DNA of 64,000 nt from Anseranas semipalmata (Eukaryota > Chordata > Aves > Anseriformes > Anseranatidae): contig VXAA01003849.1 in NCBI GenBank assembly GCA_013399115.1, positions 1,380,685 to 1,444,684 of the forward strand. The letters are read 5' to 3'. A program made the translations under genes and the position numbers. Shown in pieces: positions 44,185 to 56,332 of this stretch. A model generated the notes under the pieces. That model was not told the origin of the DNA. It searched no databases and saw only the letters and a program-made list of their open reading frames with translations. Every line of letters starts with the position of its first letter. The first letter of the stretch is position 1.

Positions 44185-44985
44185 GTAAGGAAAGAAATTA
44201 AGGTACAGATTTTGCTCTTTGCCTGCTGAGTTAGTTCTATTGATTCCAGGTAGGCTACACATTAAGTACCATAACAGGTTTTATATAATTACAGTATTCA
44301 TCCCTTGGGTAGCATACTTTTTAGGGTTTGTGTCTTGAATTTTATCCTTTCCCTTAATTTTTTTTCCAGTGGTATAAATTTTTGCAAGCATGAAAAGGCT
44401 GTGTGAAATGTTTCAAAGACACATCTTCAATGCTTTTTTGAGGATAATTATTTCGTCTTAAATACCTAGTCCATCCAGTGAGATCCTATAATCCCTTCTA
44501 AGCCTTTGGTTTTCTGAACCAACAAGGTTCACTTTTGATGGAGTGTGGGGCAGGATGTGGGATACATGTCCTTGTTTTATTATATTCTGAAGATATGTCT
44601 ACATCTGATTATGAGGTTTCTGAATAGCTGCTTTCATCTGCCTTTTCTTTTACTTACAGTATTTTCCCTGAAGCAAAGCCCTTCACTTACTCTGGCTCAG
44701 TGTTTGTTGGGCTTACTGTGCTTGTTTTGTTTCTTTGAAAACTTGTTCCATTACCTTTGGAGGCTTGCACTGGCTGTGCTAGAGTCATCTTTACTCATGG
44801 AGGTCAGCAAGCAGCTATGTGCAGAATACAGCCCTTTGCTATTTATTTATTTTTGTAACAGCTCCACCAGCCAGGGGATGAGGGAAGTTTCTCTGGCTGG
44901 GGATATTTAGGTGGAAACCAATATTGCAACATTAAACAGTAAGGCTTGTAGGTATAATATTTTCTTCCTTGTGCTCTCTCTTGCA

Positions 44986-45009
44986 TGCACACACATACAT
45001 GTGTGTGCA
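44986..45009. repeat. Perfect 10-bp inverted repeat, CA/TG type
   Basis: TGCACACACA-TACA-TGTGTGTGCA is a perfect hairpin with 10-base arms and a four-base loop. It probably arose from a mixed CA/TG dinucleotide repeat. It could form a cruciform, and no regulatory role is evident. Confidence 0.85.
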
Positions 45010-46358
45010 CTTTCTGTTGAAACAGGTAATTCAGTCAGCATATATGCAAAAGGATCGGTCCAGCCTTTCATGAGATTCTTAGTTTGTTCACATGCATAGG
45101 GTGTTGTGTGTAGGAAACAACAAAATATTATAATACGAAGTGTCCTGTTTGTATTGATACTCACAGGAGACATTTTTGTGCTTCCCACCAGAGACAAACT
45201 GATGCTCAACTGAAGCTGTACCTAACAGGGGAAACCTCTGTTCATACTGAATTAGCGGGTTTGGATAGAAATTTTATTTTTATTTTTTTTACTGGCAAAA
45301 GCACTAGTGTGAATCTATTTTAAACTAACAGAAAAATGTCTTAGCTGGTATGGTTTAACTTTTTGGGAGGGACAGGCAGAAGCACAGTTCTGTCAACAGG
45401 AGCTACATCACTATGAAGAGAGTTTCCTGTCTCGTTATAGTGGAAAACACTTCTTGGTGTCAGTGAAACTTGAGTGGGAGTCCTGCAATTACTGTGGGAG
45501 TGTGGAGAAAGATGTAACCGTGGAACTAATAACGTGCTAAGAAGGAAAGAGTGTTTTAGCAAAGAATTGTCAAAAGTATTGATGACTGAAGGTGAAAATA
45601 TAAGGCAACTCTGAGTTAAAATTTTGGCAGAACATTTCTGTGTGAAAGGCAGGCTATTTATGGCAGCTTCCTGAGGAATTAGTGACCTTTGAAGTTGTGC
45701 TGAAGTGGCAGAAGCAGCAGAGTGACATTTGTTGTTTTCTGTAGTACTGATTCAGACACGCAATGTTGACTTTATCAAGACATTCTCTTTCGGTCTGGTT
45801 TACTCAATCACAACAGTGCCCTGGCAAAGACAAATATATACAGAAATGGGTGATAAAGAAATGCTATGAAAAATACTGTTTCATAGCCAAAGATTGAACA
45901 AGGGTTAGATTCTACTTTTTTAAGTCTGGAGACCTTGTTGATTTGAGTGGGTTTTGGCTCAGATGCTGAAGCAATGTGGAGAGGCCCACTTTGGTACACC
46001 TGATGGAAGAAGTCACTGTTCTCATATACTCATCACTGTCTGCAGTTGTGATTACTGTCCCCAACACTGTTAATTCAAGTAATTCAAGCTAATTTGATTG
46101 ATTTTTCCTGAAGTAAATTAGAGAGTGCTCTGATGGACTGCCCTGCTAGCCCTCCAGTGGAGGCTTCAGCCTCCAGGAGAGGGGTGATTTGGCTGGCACA
46201 TCTGGACATGAAAGAGGACTTCTCTCAGTACCCTATAGACATGGAGGAAATTTGCTGTTTGTCTAGAACAGTTTAGCTAATTACTTTGCTTTGGACATTT
46301 GGATTTTTTAAAAAGCTATTTTGTTATCTCTAGATTATAAACAACATAATGTACTATG

Positions 46359-46398
46359 CTCTCTCTCTCTCTCCTTCTCTCTCTCTCTCTCTCTCTCT
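46359..46398. repeat. (CT)n dinucleotide microsatellite, one interruption
   Basis: About 40 bases of CT repeats with one CCTT interruption at 46372-46376. In avian genomes such tracts are usually variable in length. Confidence 0.95.
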
Positions 46399-48639
46399 TT
46401 ACTGTTGTGACCACTTTCAACCAAAGCAAGAAATAATTAAAAAGGTCAACACTTTTCCTAATACTTGTCTTCTGGAAAATGCTGTGATGTTGAAATCAAA
46501 ACATCCTTCAAGAAAACATTGATTTGAAAGAGATCTGGTTATAAAAAATGGCTTAAATATAGTTGATATAATGCTTTATGGAATTTCTGGAATAGAATAA
46601 TGTAATTTATTGTTTTAATGTCACTTTTTGAAGTTTACTTTAATGTTTGTGCTGAAATAAAACATTTTGTTTAAGGAGGAAAGAGTTGACCTTTTATGCC
46701 TTTTTTTGATTAGGAATTTTAAAGGAACAAAATATCTTTGCGCTGATTTGCTCTCAAACCAATATTAAAAATTGCAGTCTTATATGAAACAGGAATCCAA
46801 GTTACCATGCATCTGTAGAAATGTATGAGTAGGCAGATGGTATAGGTGACCTCTTGAGGCCCTGTGGTTCCAGTTTTAAGAACCCAAAATACATGTATTA
46901 GTTTTAGCAGGATGGTTAGTGTGATAAAAATACTTGTGTGGATACTACTGTTGTGCAAGCATTTTTATGTGTGATGACTTTAAAAGGGTTCCTTGTTGTC
47001 ATATCTGTATTAACTCTATCAATAGCTCCAACTAGCTCCATCAATAAAATCCACTGGTAAAGCTTCCTAGTGTGCGCAAAACCTAAGTGCCTGCAGAAGA
47101 ATGGAAAGTGTGATTCTGGTTCTATTTATTTGGGTGAAAATCTGACTTAGTTTTGCCCACTTCTTAGCCTTATTCCCTTGCAACTTGTTAAAGACAATGA
47201 AGCTGAAATTCTATGAAATTTATTTTACAGAGAGACCGAATGAAAAGCTCATATTATTTCAAGCCTTCAGAAGGCACAAACTGCTGCTCTGAAAATGTTG
47301 AACCCTTGTTTATTGTGAACTTCTTATGAAAGGGAAAGAAAAGTCATGCTAAAGATCCTGCTGTGCAAGAGGACAACACAAATGACTACAATACCGAGAA
47401 GACAAATGAGCGTACAGAAGGGCGCATTAGTAATTGCGACCTCTCATTATTAGGCACTGTCCTATTCAGCACCATAATTTTGGTAGTAATTGCTACTAAT
47501 TGTTTTAATTTCTCCCTCCTGAGCTTTCCTAGAGCTCATACCATGAGGTCAGTTTTTCCTGGCTGCTTCCAAATATGATAAATGCAAATTTTATTTTTAT
47601 ACATGAGTCATGACTTTGCGGAAATGCCTTCTTCGTCTCTTTGTGCCAGTACAGAAAGGAAGCAGGAGAAAATGCTAGAGGCTCCACTGCTTTGCTTTGA
47701 TCTTCCTCTCAGAGTTATTAAAAATGAAGCCTTTAAGTAAACAACTGTAAAAATTAAACCTCACCACTACACAGGGCTTATAGGAACTGCAGGGTCTGCT
47801 GTAGCAGCTGTCTGACACAGAGGCATCAACTTCATCTTCCCAGTGCTGTGCCTGGCCAAATTCATCCCATCCTGTCACCCAGTGATGCAGGACAGGTGCT
47901 GCATGATGCTGCTATTGCTATATTGCTTCTGGAGTACTGCCTGGCACGGAGCTCCAGAGGTGGAAACTGGATGGAGGGTATACACTTCTACCAGGGGATG
48001 GTGGGTGGCAATCTGATAAGGACAGCAGTGGATCCTCCATTCCCAGGTGTCCTCCAGTCAAAGCGAACGGCTTTCTGAAATACATTTCTATCAAAAAAAA
48101 AACCATCATTAGTTAAACACGGATGGTAACTATGTTAATCAGCTGAGCAAACTTGGCCAAGAGGGGCTTTCTGGCCTTTAATAAATCTAAAGGAGGAGAA
48201 GGGAACTAGATGAAAATAGAAAACAAAATCTGAATCGGATTAGTAATTTCTCCGTAAGGAATGTTTAGAGCAAACTTTTTTTTTTTTTCTTTTTCTTCCC
48301 ATGGTCTCTGTTCCCTCAGTTAAATTAGATGCCTCTATATCATTCTTTTTCACTACAGAATAACTTTAATTAGCTCTCCTGTGGTGTAAGACCTTTCCAG
48401 CTTAAGAAACGTAGTTACATTAAATGTCCATGTTTTGGGGCTTGCAGCTGCCTGCACTAGTGAGGCAGCCATGGAAAAGGAAAAATGCAAAACTGAGGTG
48501 GGAGGAGGGTTTTGATTTGGATTCTTCCTGGTGGGAGCAAGTCATGAAACAAATGTTCAGTTTCAAGATTTGGAAAAATTATAGGGTATTTTTTTTTGCA
48601 GTTGCTTTAGAAGCAACTGGGTATGAGCATGGTATCTCA

Positions 48640-48770
48640 ACAATAGGCACTGCCTTTGAATTTCAGAAATGGAAACTGTCGACTGTGACTTTGAGAAAGT
48701 CACATAAAGGCAAGAAGCAGGGTTTAGCTTGCCAAAGAAAAATAACTCTAATCTAAATGGCATGGAGTCC
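48640..48770 (+). mobile_element. Possible MIR-like CORE-SINE relic
   Basis: 'gactgtgactttgagaaagt' then 'cacataaaggc' parallels the MIR core 'tgtgtgaccttgggcaagtcacttaacctc' with about four mismatches in 25 bases. An AAATGG string follows at about the expected distance. The flanks are too diverged to extend the match, so the limits are guesses. Confidence 0.38.
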
Positions 48771-48889
48771 TTTGAGTTTTTGTTTTATATTTTGCTTTTT
48801 TCATTTTCACTCTTTGAAACAGAAATGAAGAAAATCCCTAAATCTGTTGACTGGCAGAAAAACAACTCTTGCAGACAAAAGACTCACAT

Positions 48890-48945
48890 TAATACATGTG
48901 GGTACTGCTGATTTCAGTAGGCCTGCTCAGTTCAAATGAGGACAA
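48890..48945 (+). repeat. Relic of a common amniote palindromic repeat (short)
   Basis: 'acatgtgggtactgctgatt' followed by 'tcagtaggcctgctcagttc' resembles the centre of the sauropsid repeat 'acatgagtagtcccattgacttcaatgggactactcacatg'. The two halves are partly inverted copies. The match is short and the family name is not assigned. Confidence 0.38.
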
Positions 48946-51030
48946 ATTAATATAATCAGTTTTCATCTTTGGTGCAACTGGGAACTCTTGGGCATCTGAT
49001 TATGGGGTTGGCAGCACTTTTATGGAAATTTGTCAGCCTGCTTTGAACTTTTCTAACTTCCACTTTCACTAGCACAGTGATCATGTTGATAAGAGGCCTC
49101 ATGGTACTATGTTCACACATCAAAATTATGTGCCTTGTCAGAGCAGTGAGGTTGCAGTTTAAAACCTGTGATAATGCAGCTTTAACCTGAGCTCCTTTCC
49201 CTTGCTGCATTAGACCTTATACAAGGCACTTCGTATTTCACAGGTGTCAGGCAGTTGCTATCAAGATAGGAGCTCTACTGAATATCCTTCTAATGGATGG
49301 ATATCCATATGCAAGCCCAGTTCAAAAATGCAATCAAAGGGTATGCTCTGCCATTTATACTCATTTTCAAAGATCTTTTGTTCCACAAAAGGCTCCTCTT
49401 GCCTCTGAGACATTATACTTCCAAATTTCCCTAAAGCTTGATTTTGTAATCATGTAGTTGAAACAGAAAACCCCCACAACATAAGGCTTCCTTTTATGTT
49501 TAGTAGTCATTGTGCCCTAAATCAGCATTGTTTTTTATATAGGAAGACAAACAAATTCCTACAGCATGAAAGGAATCATAATTGATCGATAGTACAGCAA
49601 CATTATTAGAAATTTATGTTCTTAGCTGTTATCTTATGGAACTGACAACAGGAACTGTACTGCTATTAACAAAGGATCTTTTTGGAGATAAAACACAACA
49701 TTCCTAACCCACAGCAGACACTGACATGCTATTCCTTTAACATCCCAGGAGTATCCCACTGTTATCCTGATTATAAACTGTACCTTTCATTGCCTAATTA
49801 ACCAAGACTCTGTGAGAATGAACAAACACGTCCTTCTGCTGAAGTTCTGCCCAGCCCACATCTAGCTCCTCACCTGAACAAACCTGGAGTTAATGCAAAT
49901 TCAGACCTTGCTTTTTAAGTACATCCTCACCAGAAGGGAAATAAAGTTCTGCCTCAGAGTTAGGTCAGTCTGGTAAGTTCTATATTTGGTTTAAAACTAT
50001 TTGGTGGGCAGAAGGATTTCTCTTCCTGGTCCCTGGATGTGCTCCTGAGGTGCTAAATGGGGTCACCTGGAGCCTGGGGAAGCCCTTGCAGAGGTGGCAC
50101 AAGCTCCTGGCAGCACCAGCTCCCACTGGTGGTATTGGACAACTGAGGGCATCACCAACTGCAGAGCTGGACTACCCATACCGAATAACGATGCAGTCAT
50201 AAACATAAAACAACATTCAACACACAGCTGGGAGCAGAACAAAAAATGTCTTTGTTGTTATTGCCTCATTTAAACACCCTGGCTCAGATTTTGGGGTTAT
50301 GCTTTGGTTGCAACATGTTGTGGCTGAGAAAGGCACTCAGCAAAAGCCGGTGTTAAGCTATCTTTAGGCCCCATCAGTTCTGCCTGGCCAGTCTCTCTTC
50401 CAGCATCAGTCAGAGCTTTCCTGCTCGTCCTGGCCATGGAGAGCAGCTCTGGACACTGAAATCTGCTGCACCGCAGGCAGACGGCCAGAGAGGCGGGGAG
50501 AGGGGAACCGCAGCAGGGATTATATGGCTGTGCCTGCACTAGAAAGTGAGGCAGCGTGGTAGGAGCAGGCTGAAGCAGTGCTGAGGATATAGGGCCCCCA
50601 CCGGGAACTGAAGGGTCCCTTGTTCTCTGCCCTGAGGGGATGGAAGGATGGATGACAGGGGAGCCCATTGCCCAGCTCCACTGCACTGGGGAGGCATCCA
50701 GCACCAGGGACTCTGCAGACAAGCAACCATGCAGTAAGCACTGCACAGGAGACCCTCTCTGGGGTCCCTGCTCTCAGCTATAGTGTGGGTGGAGGCTCTC
50801 CCCAGCCTCCTGAGGATGCTTAGGGAGCAAGCCTGCCCACTTTTGAGGCTTGGCTTCTGTTCTGCTGTTAGAGGCATGGATGGGGGAGAGAAAGGGAGGT
50901 TTGGTCCCCACTTGCCAGGTGCTGGTCCAAAAATTTCTCTTCATAAATGAAAAGAATAAACACACTTTTCTGGTAGAGATTATTGTTCATCCAAAAATGT
51001 GATTGGAAATTATATATCTCTGTTTCATTG

Positions 51031-51047
51031 AAAAAAAAAAAAAAAAA
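51031..51047. repeat. Poly(A) run of 17 bases
   Basis: An uninterrupted A17. The nearest AATAAA on the left is about 75 bases away and no duplicated target site is visible, so it is not called as a retroposed tail. Confidence 0.88.
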
Positions 51048-53984
51048 CAATTACACTTATGATGAATGTTGTGAGATATTTGTTGACTTCATGATGAGAC
51101 AGCTACCTGCATGGATTTATTTCTGAGAACTCGTGAAATATTTAGGCAAGTCCTGTAAGCCCTATTTCTGCTATTTTATACCCAGATAAGGCAAATATAA
51201 AGTCTGATTCTCTTTAGATTATCCTAGTCAAAAATATATCAATGAGCATGTCGCTTATCAGGTTATAAATGCTGGGATTTTTATGATTCTTGTAGGCCCG
51301 CTTTTGCAGACCAGCAGCAGTCTGTACCTCAACCTCCATCACTGTGTTAGCTCTGCTCCTTCCCGCCAGCATGCTGCATGCAAAGTTTTTTAAGTGCCTT
51401 TGCTACAGCAGCCATTAACAGCTTTATTACCTATATGAAACGACACTCTGGGTTGTATTTCTTTACTCTGCTGCAATGAGATCTGTACCTGATGACTACT
51501 TGGAGACAAAGAGCCATGTCAAAAAGCAAGAAGCAGCTTGAGAAAGTAGTGGGAAAATACTACTTTGCTTTGAGCAATGAGCGAGTTTAAAGCACCTGAG
51601 TGCTCCATGCTGAATACAAGATAGGAGTGCTTCCAGAGAGGAAAAGCAATTCAGTCCATACGCTGGTTGTACAAGCTCTTAGGACAGGCAGGCAGCTTAT
51701 AGGTATGATTCTAAGGAGCCAAAAACCCCACAGAAATCTTGTACAGGTTTCCCGTAAGGTTTTCCATGTTTCTGGAATACACAGTCTCTCCTATCCTTCT
51801 GGTATGCAGAGAGATTGAGTCTTGCATTTCAGAATGCAAAGTTGAAGTTTTGAAGATGTCAAAAACATATAGAAGCAAATAAGTATGTGCATACAGTTTA
51901 TAAATATAGATACAAATAAACCTTGTAACCCCAGCCAGCGTTTCAAGTAGGTTGTCCCTCTTGACATGTGAGGTGACAAGTGTCCGTGTTTCACGACGCA
52001 CCAGCTCCCTGTGTCATGCTGCTGATCCCCACTTTGGGCTCCAGCCAGGACAGCAACCTTTATAAACTGCACAGCTGGTTTTCCCCACTTTATTTGACGT
52101 ATTTTACACTTGAAGAAAGGAATTAGTTTGTAAGTCACTGGGATGTAAAGCAAACCTTGCAGCCATATTGCTGGTACAGGCAGAAGGGAAATATCGGTTG
52201 GAGCCTAGGAGTGAGGGAGAGAAAGGAGGGGAAGGAGCTTATATCGGGCACTTGCTGCATTAGAAAGGAATCAGTGACAGGTGGGGACAGCATGCACTGC
52301 AAAGAGAAAGAATATAAAATAGCTAGTCACTGGTTTTACCACAAAAGCCAGGCCTGTCTTGGCAGTTTCTGCCACTGAAGAGAATTAGACAGAAACAGTC
52401 TCCCCAAGCATCCTATGATGCCATCTGGCTTATTACAGAGGAAATCCCCATTGGCAGTCTGTTTTTTTTTCCCTTCTTTTTCTCCACAACAACCTGAAAG
52501 AGTGCCAAGATTATTTCCCTATCTCATGCTCTCTCTCTTTGGCACTGAAAGATTATTCTCTAGAAGGGGGAAATATGCGCTATATTGGCTTAGATGAAGG
52601 CAGCAATTTAAGAAGCAGGAGTCTTTGCAAGCCTGAGAGGGAAGCAGGACTGATAAAGGAGATTAAACAAGCTGAGACTCTTTTGATGAACAAACCGAAC
52701 CATCTTGCTGCTGAAAAAGTAGAGATACAACTGATAGCTCTGCTATACTCTCCGCTGCTTGCCAGGAGAACTATCTATTTCCATTATTAGCCTAAAGGGC
52801 AGCGTAGGAAAGGAAAGTGAGTCACTGCATAGGAGGAGGTCAGGTGAGATGAAGGTAGAGTGAGCAGGGAGCAACACTTTATTACAACTCTGCAAATTAC
52901 CCACTGTGGGCAATTACTTTGTCACCTCCTTGTCTTTTCTGCAAGATTTCCTTCCCTGATATTAGCAATGTGCATGCACAACAGTGGTCTGCTTCTGACA
53001 GGAGAAGAGTTGTGAGTGGTGTGGTTAGTTTTAATTATTTTTCAGTGCAACATCCATATTAGATGCAGAACAGAGCTGATTTAAATTACAGCTTGTCTGA
53101 AAACTGTGATTGACCTGCAAAAAGGTCCTAGCATGTTTAAAAAGATGATTATACTGGAGGAAAATGTTGGATGTTTTGCTAGATACTGAATATTAATTCT
53201 TATCCTAAATACCTAGTTTTCTGTGTGTGTGTGGACTCACACATGTATATACACAGAACTAGATTTTTTTTTTATTTAGTTTTTTTAATGTCTTTTTTTT
53301 TTCCAGGTGAATACCTATTTTGTAAGAAGCTCATAATCTCAGTTGTCTTTTCACTGCATAAATCCTTGTGATGAAGAGCAGCAAACTGATATTTTACTCA
53401 AGCTAATAATTTTCATGCCAGTTTGAAATCTTAATGAATATTTTGTAAATGATGTAGAATATGTATGGGACCTGCATATGTCCTGCATGGAAGTCTGTCC
53501 TTTTACTTATGTTCTCATGTTATGGCCTTGGTGCAATACAGATCCCTTCAATCTCTGTTATTATCACACCATATTTAATCTGTGGGATAGAAGCAGGACT
53601 GTCACATCTCCCTCTCTCCTTCTATTGTTTGCCCAGCCATAAAGATTTGTTCCTCAGCCATGCTACTTTTTGAAGATTATAGTTCAGATGCATCCTTGTT
53701 GTGTTTTCCCCCTTCTTTCCTGTAACATAAAAACCACCAAAGTATTTGCTTTAAAAATACAGAACTTGTTCAAAGCAGTTATGTTGCAGATAAATGATCT
53801 ATCGATGCTGAGCTATCTAGGGCAGGGGGTATTTAACAAACATAGGGAAAAAAAGCAGTGCACTCAGCAGGTTGAAAGAATTGTCTCAAATGTCTGCAAA
53901 GCAACAGTTCATATGTTAATATTAGCGTTTCTTGGCTTTGAAGTGTGCTGTGAGTGTATTAAGGGTATTGCCTAAAGTCTGGGC

Positions 53985-54015
53985 TTGTTGGTTTGTTGGT
54001 TTGTTTGTTTGTTTG
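53985..54015. repeat. (TTTG)n microsatellite, imperfect
   Basis: Seven or so TTTG/TTGG units over about 30 bases. Simple sequence. Confidence 0.88.
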
Positions 54016-54364
54016 CATTTTTAATTCACGGTGAAAGTTTCTATTATTTCTCTTACCATATATCATCCATATTTAAATTCAGAAAACAGTAGCAACAGTT
54101 CCAGGAAGAAAAAGCTTTATTCTACTGCAGAAAAGGAACTAAATGCTAAAATGAGGCCTTTCAGGTATTACCAAAAGCATTCTACTGCACTGTGGAAAGA
54201 AGCATAGCAGGAGGGGGAAAATATTAAAGAGGGAATTCTGTGCAGTGAGTAAATGAGGAAAGGTGAGTTATGTTATCTCCTGACAGATTTTGCTTTTGAT
54301 CTACATTCCACCCATTTTGTTTATTAAGATTAATTATTTTCTACTGTTTTAAAAGTTTCTTGTG

Positions 54365-54523
54365 ATGGATTTCAGCTCTCCACTGAGAAACTTCACCTGC
54401 CTGCGAGGGGACCTGGTTTACACACGTGGCAAATACCTGGGGCAGGTCACTGAGGTTGGCCGCGTAGTGCTGGTGTGCAAGCAGTACGCCACCACAGAGC
54501 TGAGTAAACTTGAATCTATTTAA
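54365..54523 (+). other. Small GC-rich protein-like islet, unrecognised
   Basis: A plus-strand frame of 52 codons (ATG at 54365, TAA at 54521) sits in a GC- and CpG-richer patch. It includes FTCLRGDLVYTRGKYLGQ and VGRVVLVCKQYATTE, with third codon positions mostly G or C, as in real avian coding exons. The minus strand is also open over the same place (54341-54532, 63 codons), with a good 5' splice-like site (CAG then gtgaag) at its right-hand end, so the coding strand, if any, is undecided. I cannot name a family for either reading. It could be a single exon, a piece of a processed pseudogene, an unknown repeat or chance. Confidence 0.2.
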
Positions 54524-56177
54524 AGCCAGCAAGATCGAGGTCAGGATTCAGAGGTATCCTTGTAGGGATGCCCCTTACGGCCTTTGTGCTGTGTAATCTC
54601 ATGGCTAAAAGACAGATGTCTCACCTATCACACTGAGCACTTTGCAAATCTCAGCAAATTATGATTTGGTGAGCTCAGCAAATAGCGCCTTTGTCTACAG
54701 TGCTCAGTTTTTCCCCTCCATGTGGAGAACCCTGCTCCAGGTGAAGTGGTGCGGCGTCGCCTGAGTTTGTTCCCCTAGACCTCACCCTGCTTTTTTTCAA
54801 GGAGAAAACTGCAAGGCAGAGCTTGGGAGCAAACTCACACTGATGAAATATGGGCCGTCAGTCACCAAGACCTGTGAGGCAACCGGGCAGCTATGTTAGC
54901 TGATGGTGGAGATGTACCCCGTAATAATAAAGACTCAAGATCTTTAGTAGAGGTTTGCTACTGTTTGGTCTCTGTTAGTCAATACATGAATCACTATTTG
55001 AGTAACTCTTTCCATGAAGTCTGAAAAAAAAAAAAAGAGCCAGCATCTAACCTGACAAACTGTAGGTCCAAAGCTAAGCCAGGAGTTAGCTTATTCAAAT
55101 ATAATGAGCTGCCTGGTGGTTTGAACAGAGCTGATAAGTTTTTGATAAAAGGCCATGGATTATTGCTTTTACTCAGTTATATCACCCTTGCAAAAGACAA
55201 ATTGCTCAAAACAGAGGACAAATGTGCTTCCTTAGAAGTCTCTTCAGAGAGAATGTATGCAAAATTAATGAAATAAATGAAAAAGAAACACATAATAAAC
55301 AAAATAGTGACATTTATGTGCAGAAGGCATATAAAAATTGCCTTTGCAATAGAAAAGACATCTTGATTGTGAAATTGGCTGCTGTTGGAATAGCACGATT
55401 TTAGTAATCTCTCTATCCCAAGCACAATATTTTATTGCTATTTTCCTTCAAATCCATCACTCAGTTTACTCAACTATAGGAGTTTTCACCAACAAACATT
55501 CTACCAACTGTATTAGTAATTTATATCTGATAAGAAATGAAAATATTCATAGATTTCTGCAAACCATGTGTATGTTGCTGGAAGTGTGGCAGAGAATGAT
55601 GAATATTCCCAGTTATCTGAAGGTATTTGTTTCTTCGGTTAACTTTAAAAAGAAATACAGATTTTGGAAACACAGTGGATCTAAATTTTAGGCTTTGTTG
55701 CAGTCTGAAGGAGTGCTTTTCATCTCTGGGAAATAAAACATTCTGATGCCATCAGTAACACAAACCTAAGTTGCTCTCTCATTCTTCTCTCCTTCAGACT
55801 AGGAGGTCTTTAGGATACTGTGTAAAGCCTCTGCTAGAAATAGGAGGTTTGTAGTGTAGGTTTGCCTCTTCATGCAGACGCTGTGCCTGGAAACAAGGTG
55901 GGTGCAGAAATTAGGGCCAGCTTGGTCACTGGAGTTTGCCTTTGCTCAGAACAGGCACATACACCATGGTTACATGTGCAAGTCTGGCCCATGCCGTGGT
56001 CAAATCCCCTTGCAAGCTGTGCAAGCTGCAGAATCCTCTCTGCCTATGTGCAAATGCAAAGTGACATCTTTTAGCTTGCTTTAGCTGTAGTGTGGAATTT
56101 GCACTGGGACAGGGCAGAGGAGACCAGATTTAATCTCACTGCATTTACAAATGGTTAGATACTGTTTTTTCAGAAAA

Positions 56178-56332
56178 AAAAGAAAAGAAAAGAAAAGAAA
56201 AGAAAAGAAAAGAAAAGAAAAGAAAAGAAAAGAAAAGAAAAGAAAAGAAAAGAAAAGAAAAGAAAAGAAAAGAAAAGAAAAGAAAAGAAAAGAAAAGAAA
56301 AGAAAAGAAAAGAAAAGAAAAGAAAAGAAAAG
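56178..56332. repeat. (AAAAG)31 purine microsatellite
   Basis: 155 bases of perfect AAAAG pentamers on the plus strand, flanked by A8 on the left and GAAGAAAGG on the right. It is the complement of the motif at 38893-39013. The FFSFL and KEKKR frames through it on both strands are artefacts. The purity indicates recent expansion and probable length variation. Confidence 0.98.

Larger units (their letters stand above)
43312..48639. other. Gene-free unique stretch
   Basis: No recognised gene. It contains a T17 run at 43469-43485, the candidate exon at 44009-44184, a perfect hairpin at 44986-45009, a (CT)n tract at 46359-46398 and an ATTA-rich segment at 47425-47515. A 121-codon hydrophobic frame at 44545-44910 has no family resemblance and is best explained as a chance AT-rich frame. 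Confidence 0.5.
48771..56177. other. Gene-free unique stretch
   Basis: No recognised gene over about 7.4 kb. The region around 50.3-50.95 kb is GC-richer and has minus-strand frames up to 149 codons in three overlapping phases, without domains. There is an A17 run at 51031-51047 and a (TTTG)n patch at 53985-54015. A pyrimidine tract ending in CCAG near 53305 looks like a 3' splice site but has no partner. The small protein-like islet at 54365-54523 is listed separately. Confidence 0.5.

Noticed and set aside
44545..44910. 121-codon hydrophobic frame that looks like a multi-pass membrane protein
   Set aside because: T-rich DNA gives Phe/Leu-rich frames by chance. There are no loops with conserved residues, no splice context and no family resemblance.
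50297..50877. Minus-strand frames of 112-149 codons near 50.3-50.9 kb
   Set aside because: Three overlapping phases are open in one GC-rich patch and none shows a domain, so all are probably chance.
54341..54532. Serine-protease-like string LCGGVLL on the minus strand
   Set aside because: The residues that should follow (the TAAHC active-site block) are missing, so the resemblance is probably accidental.
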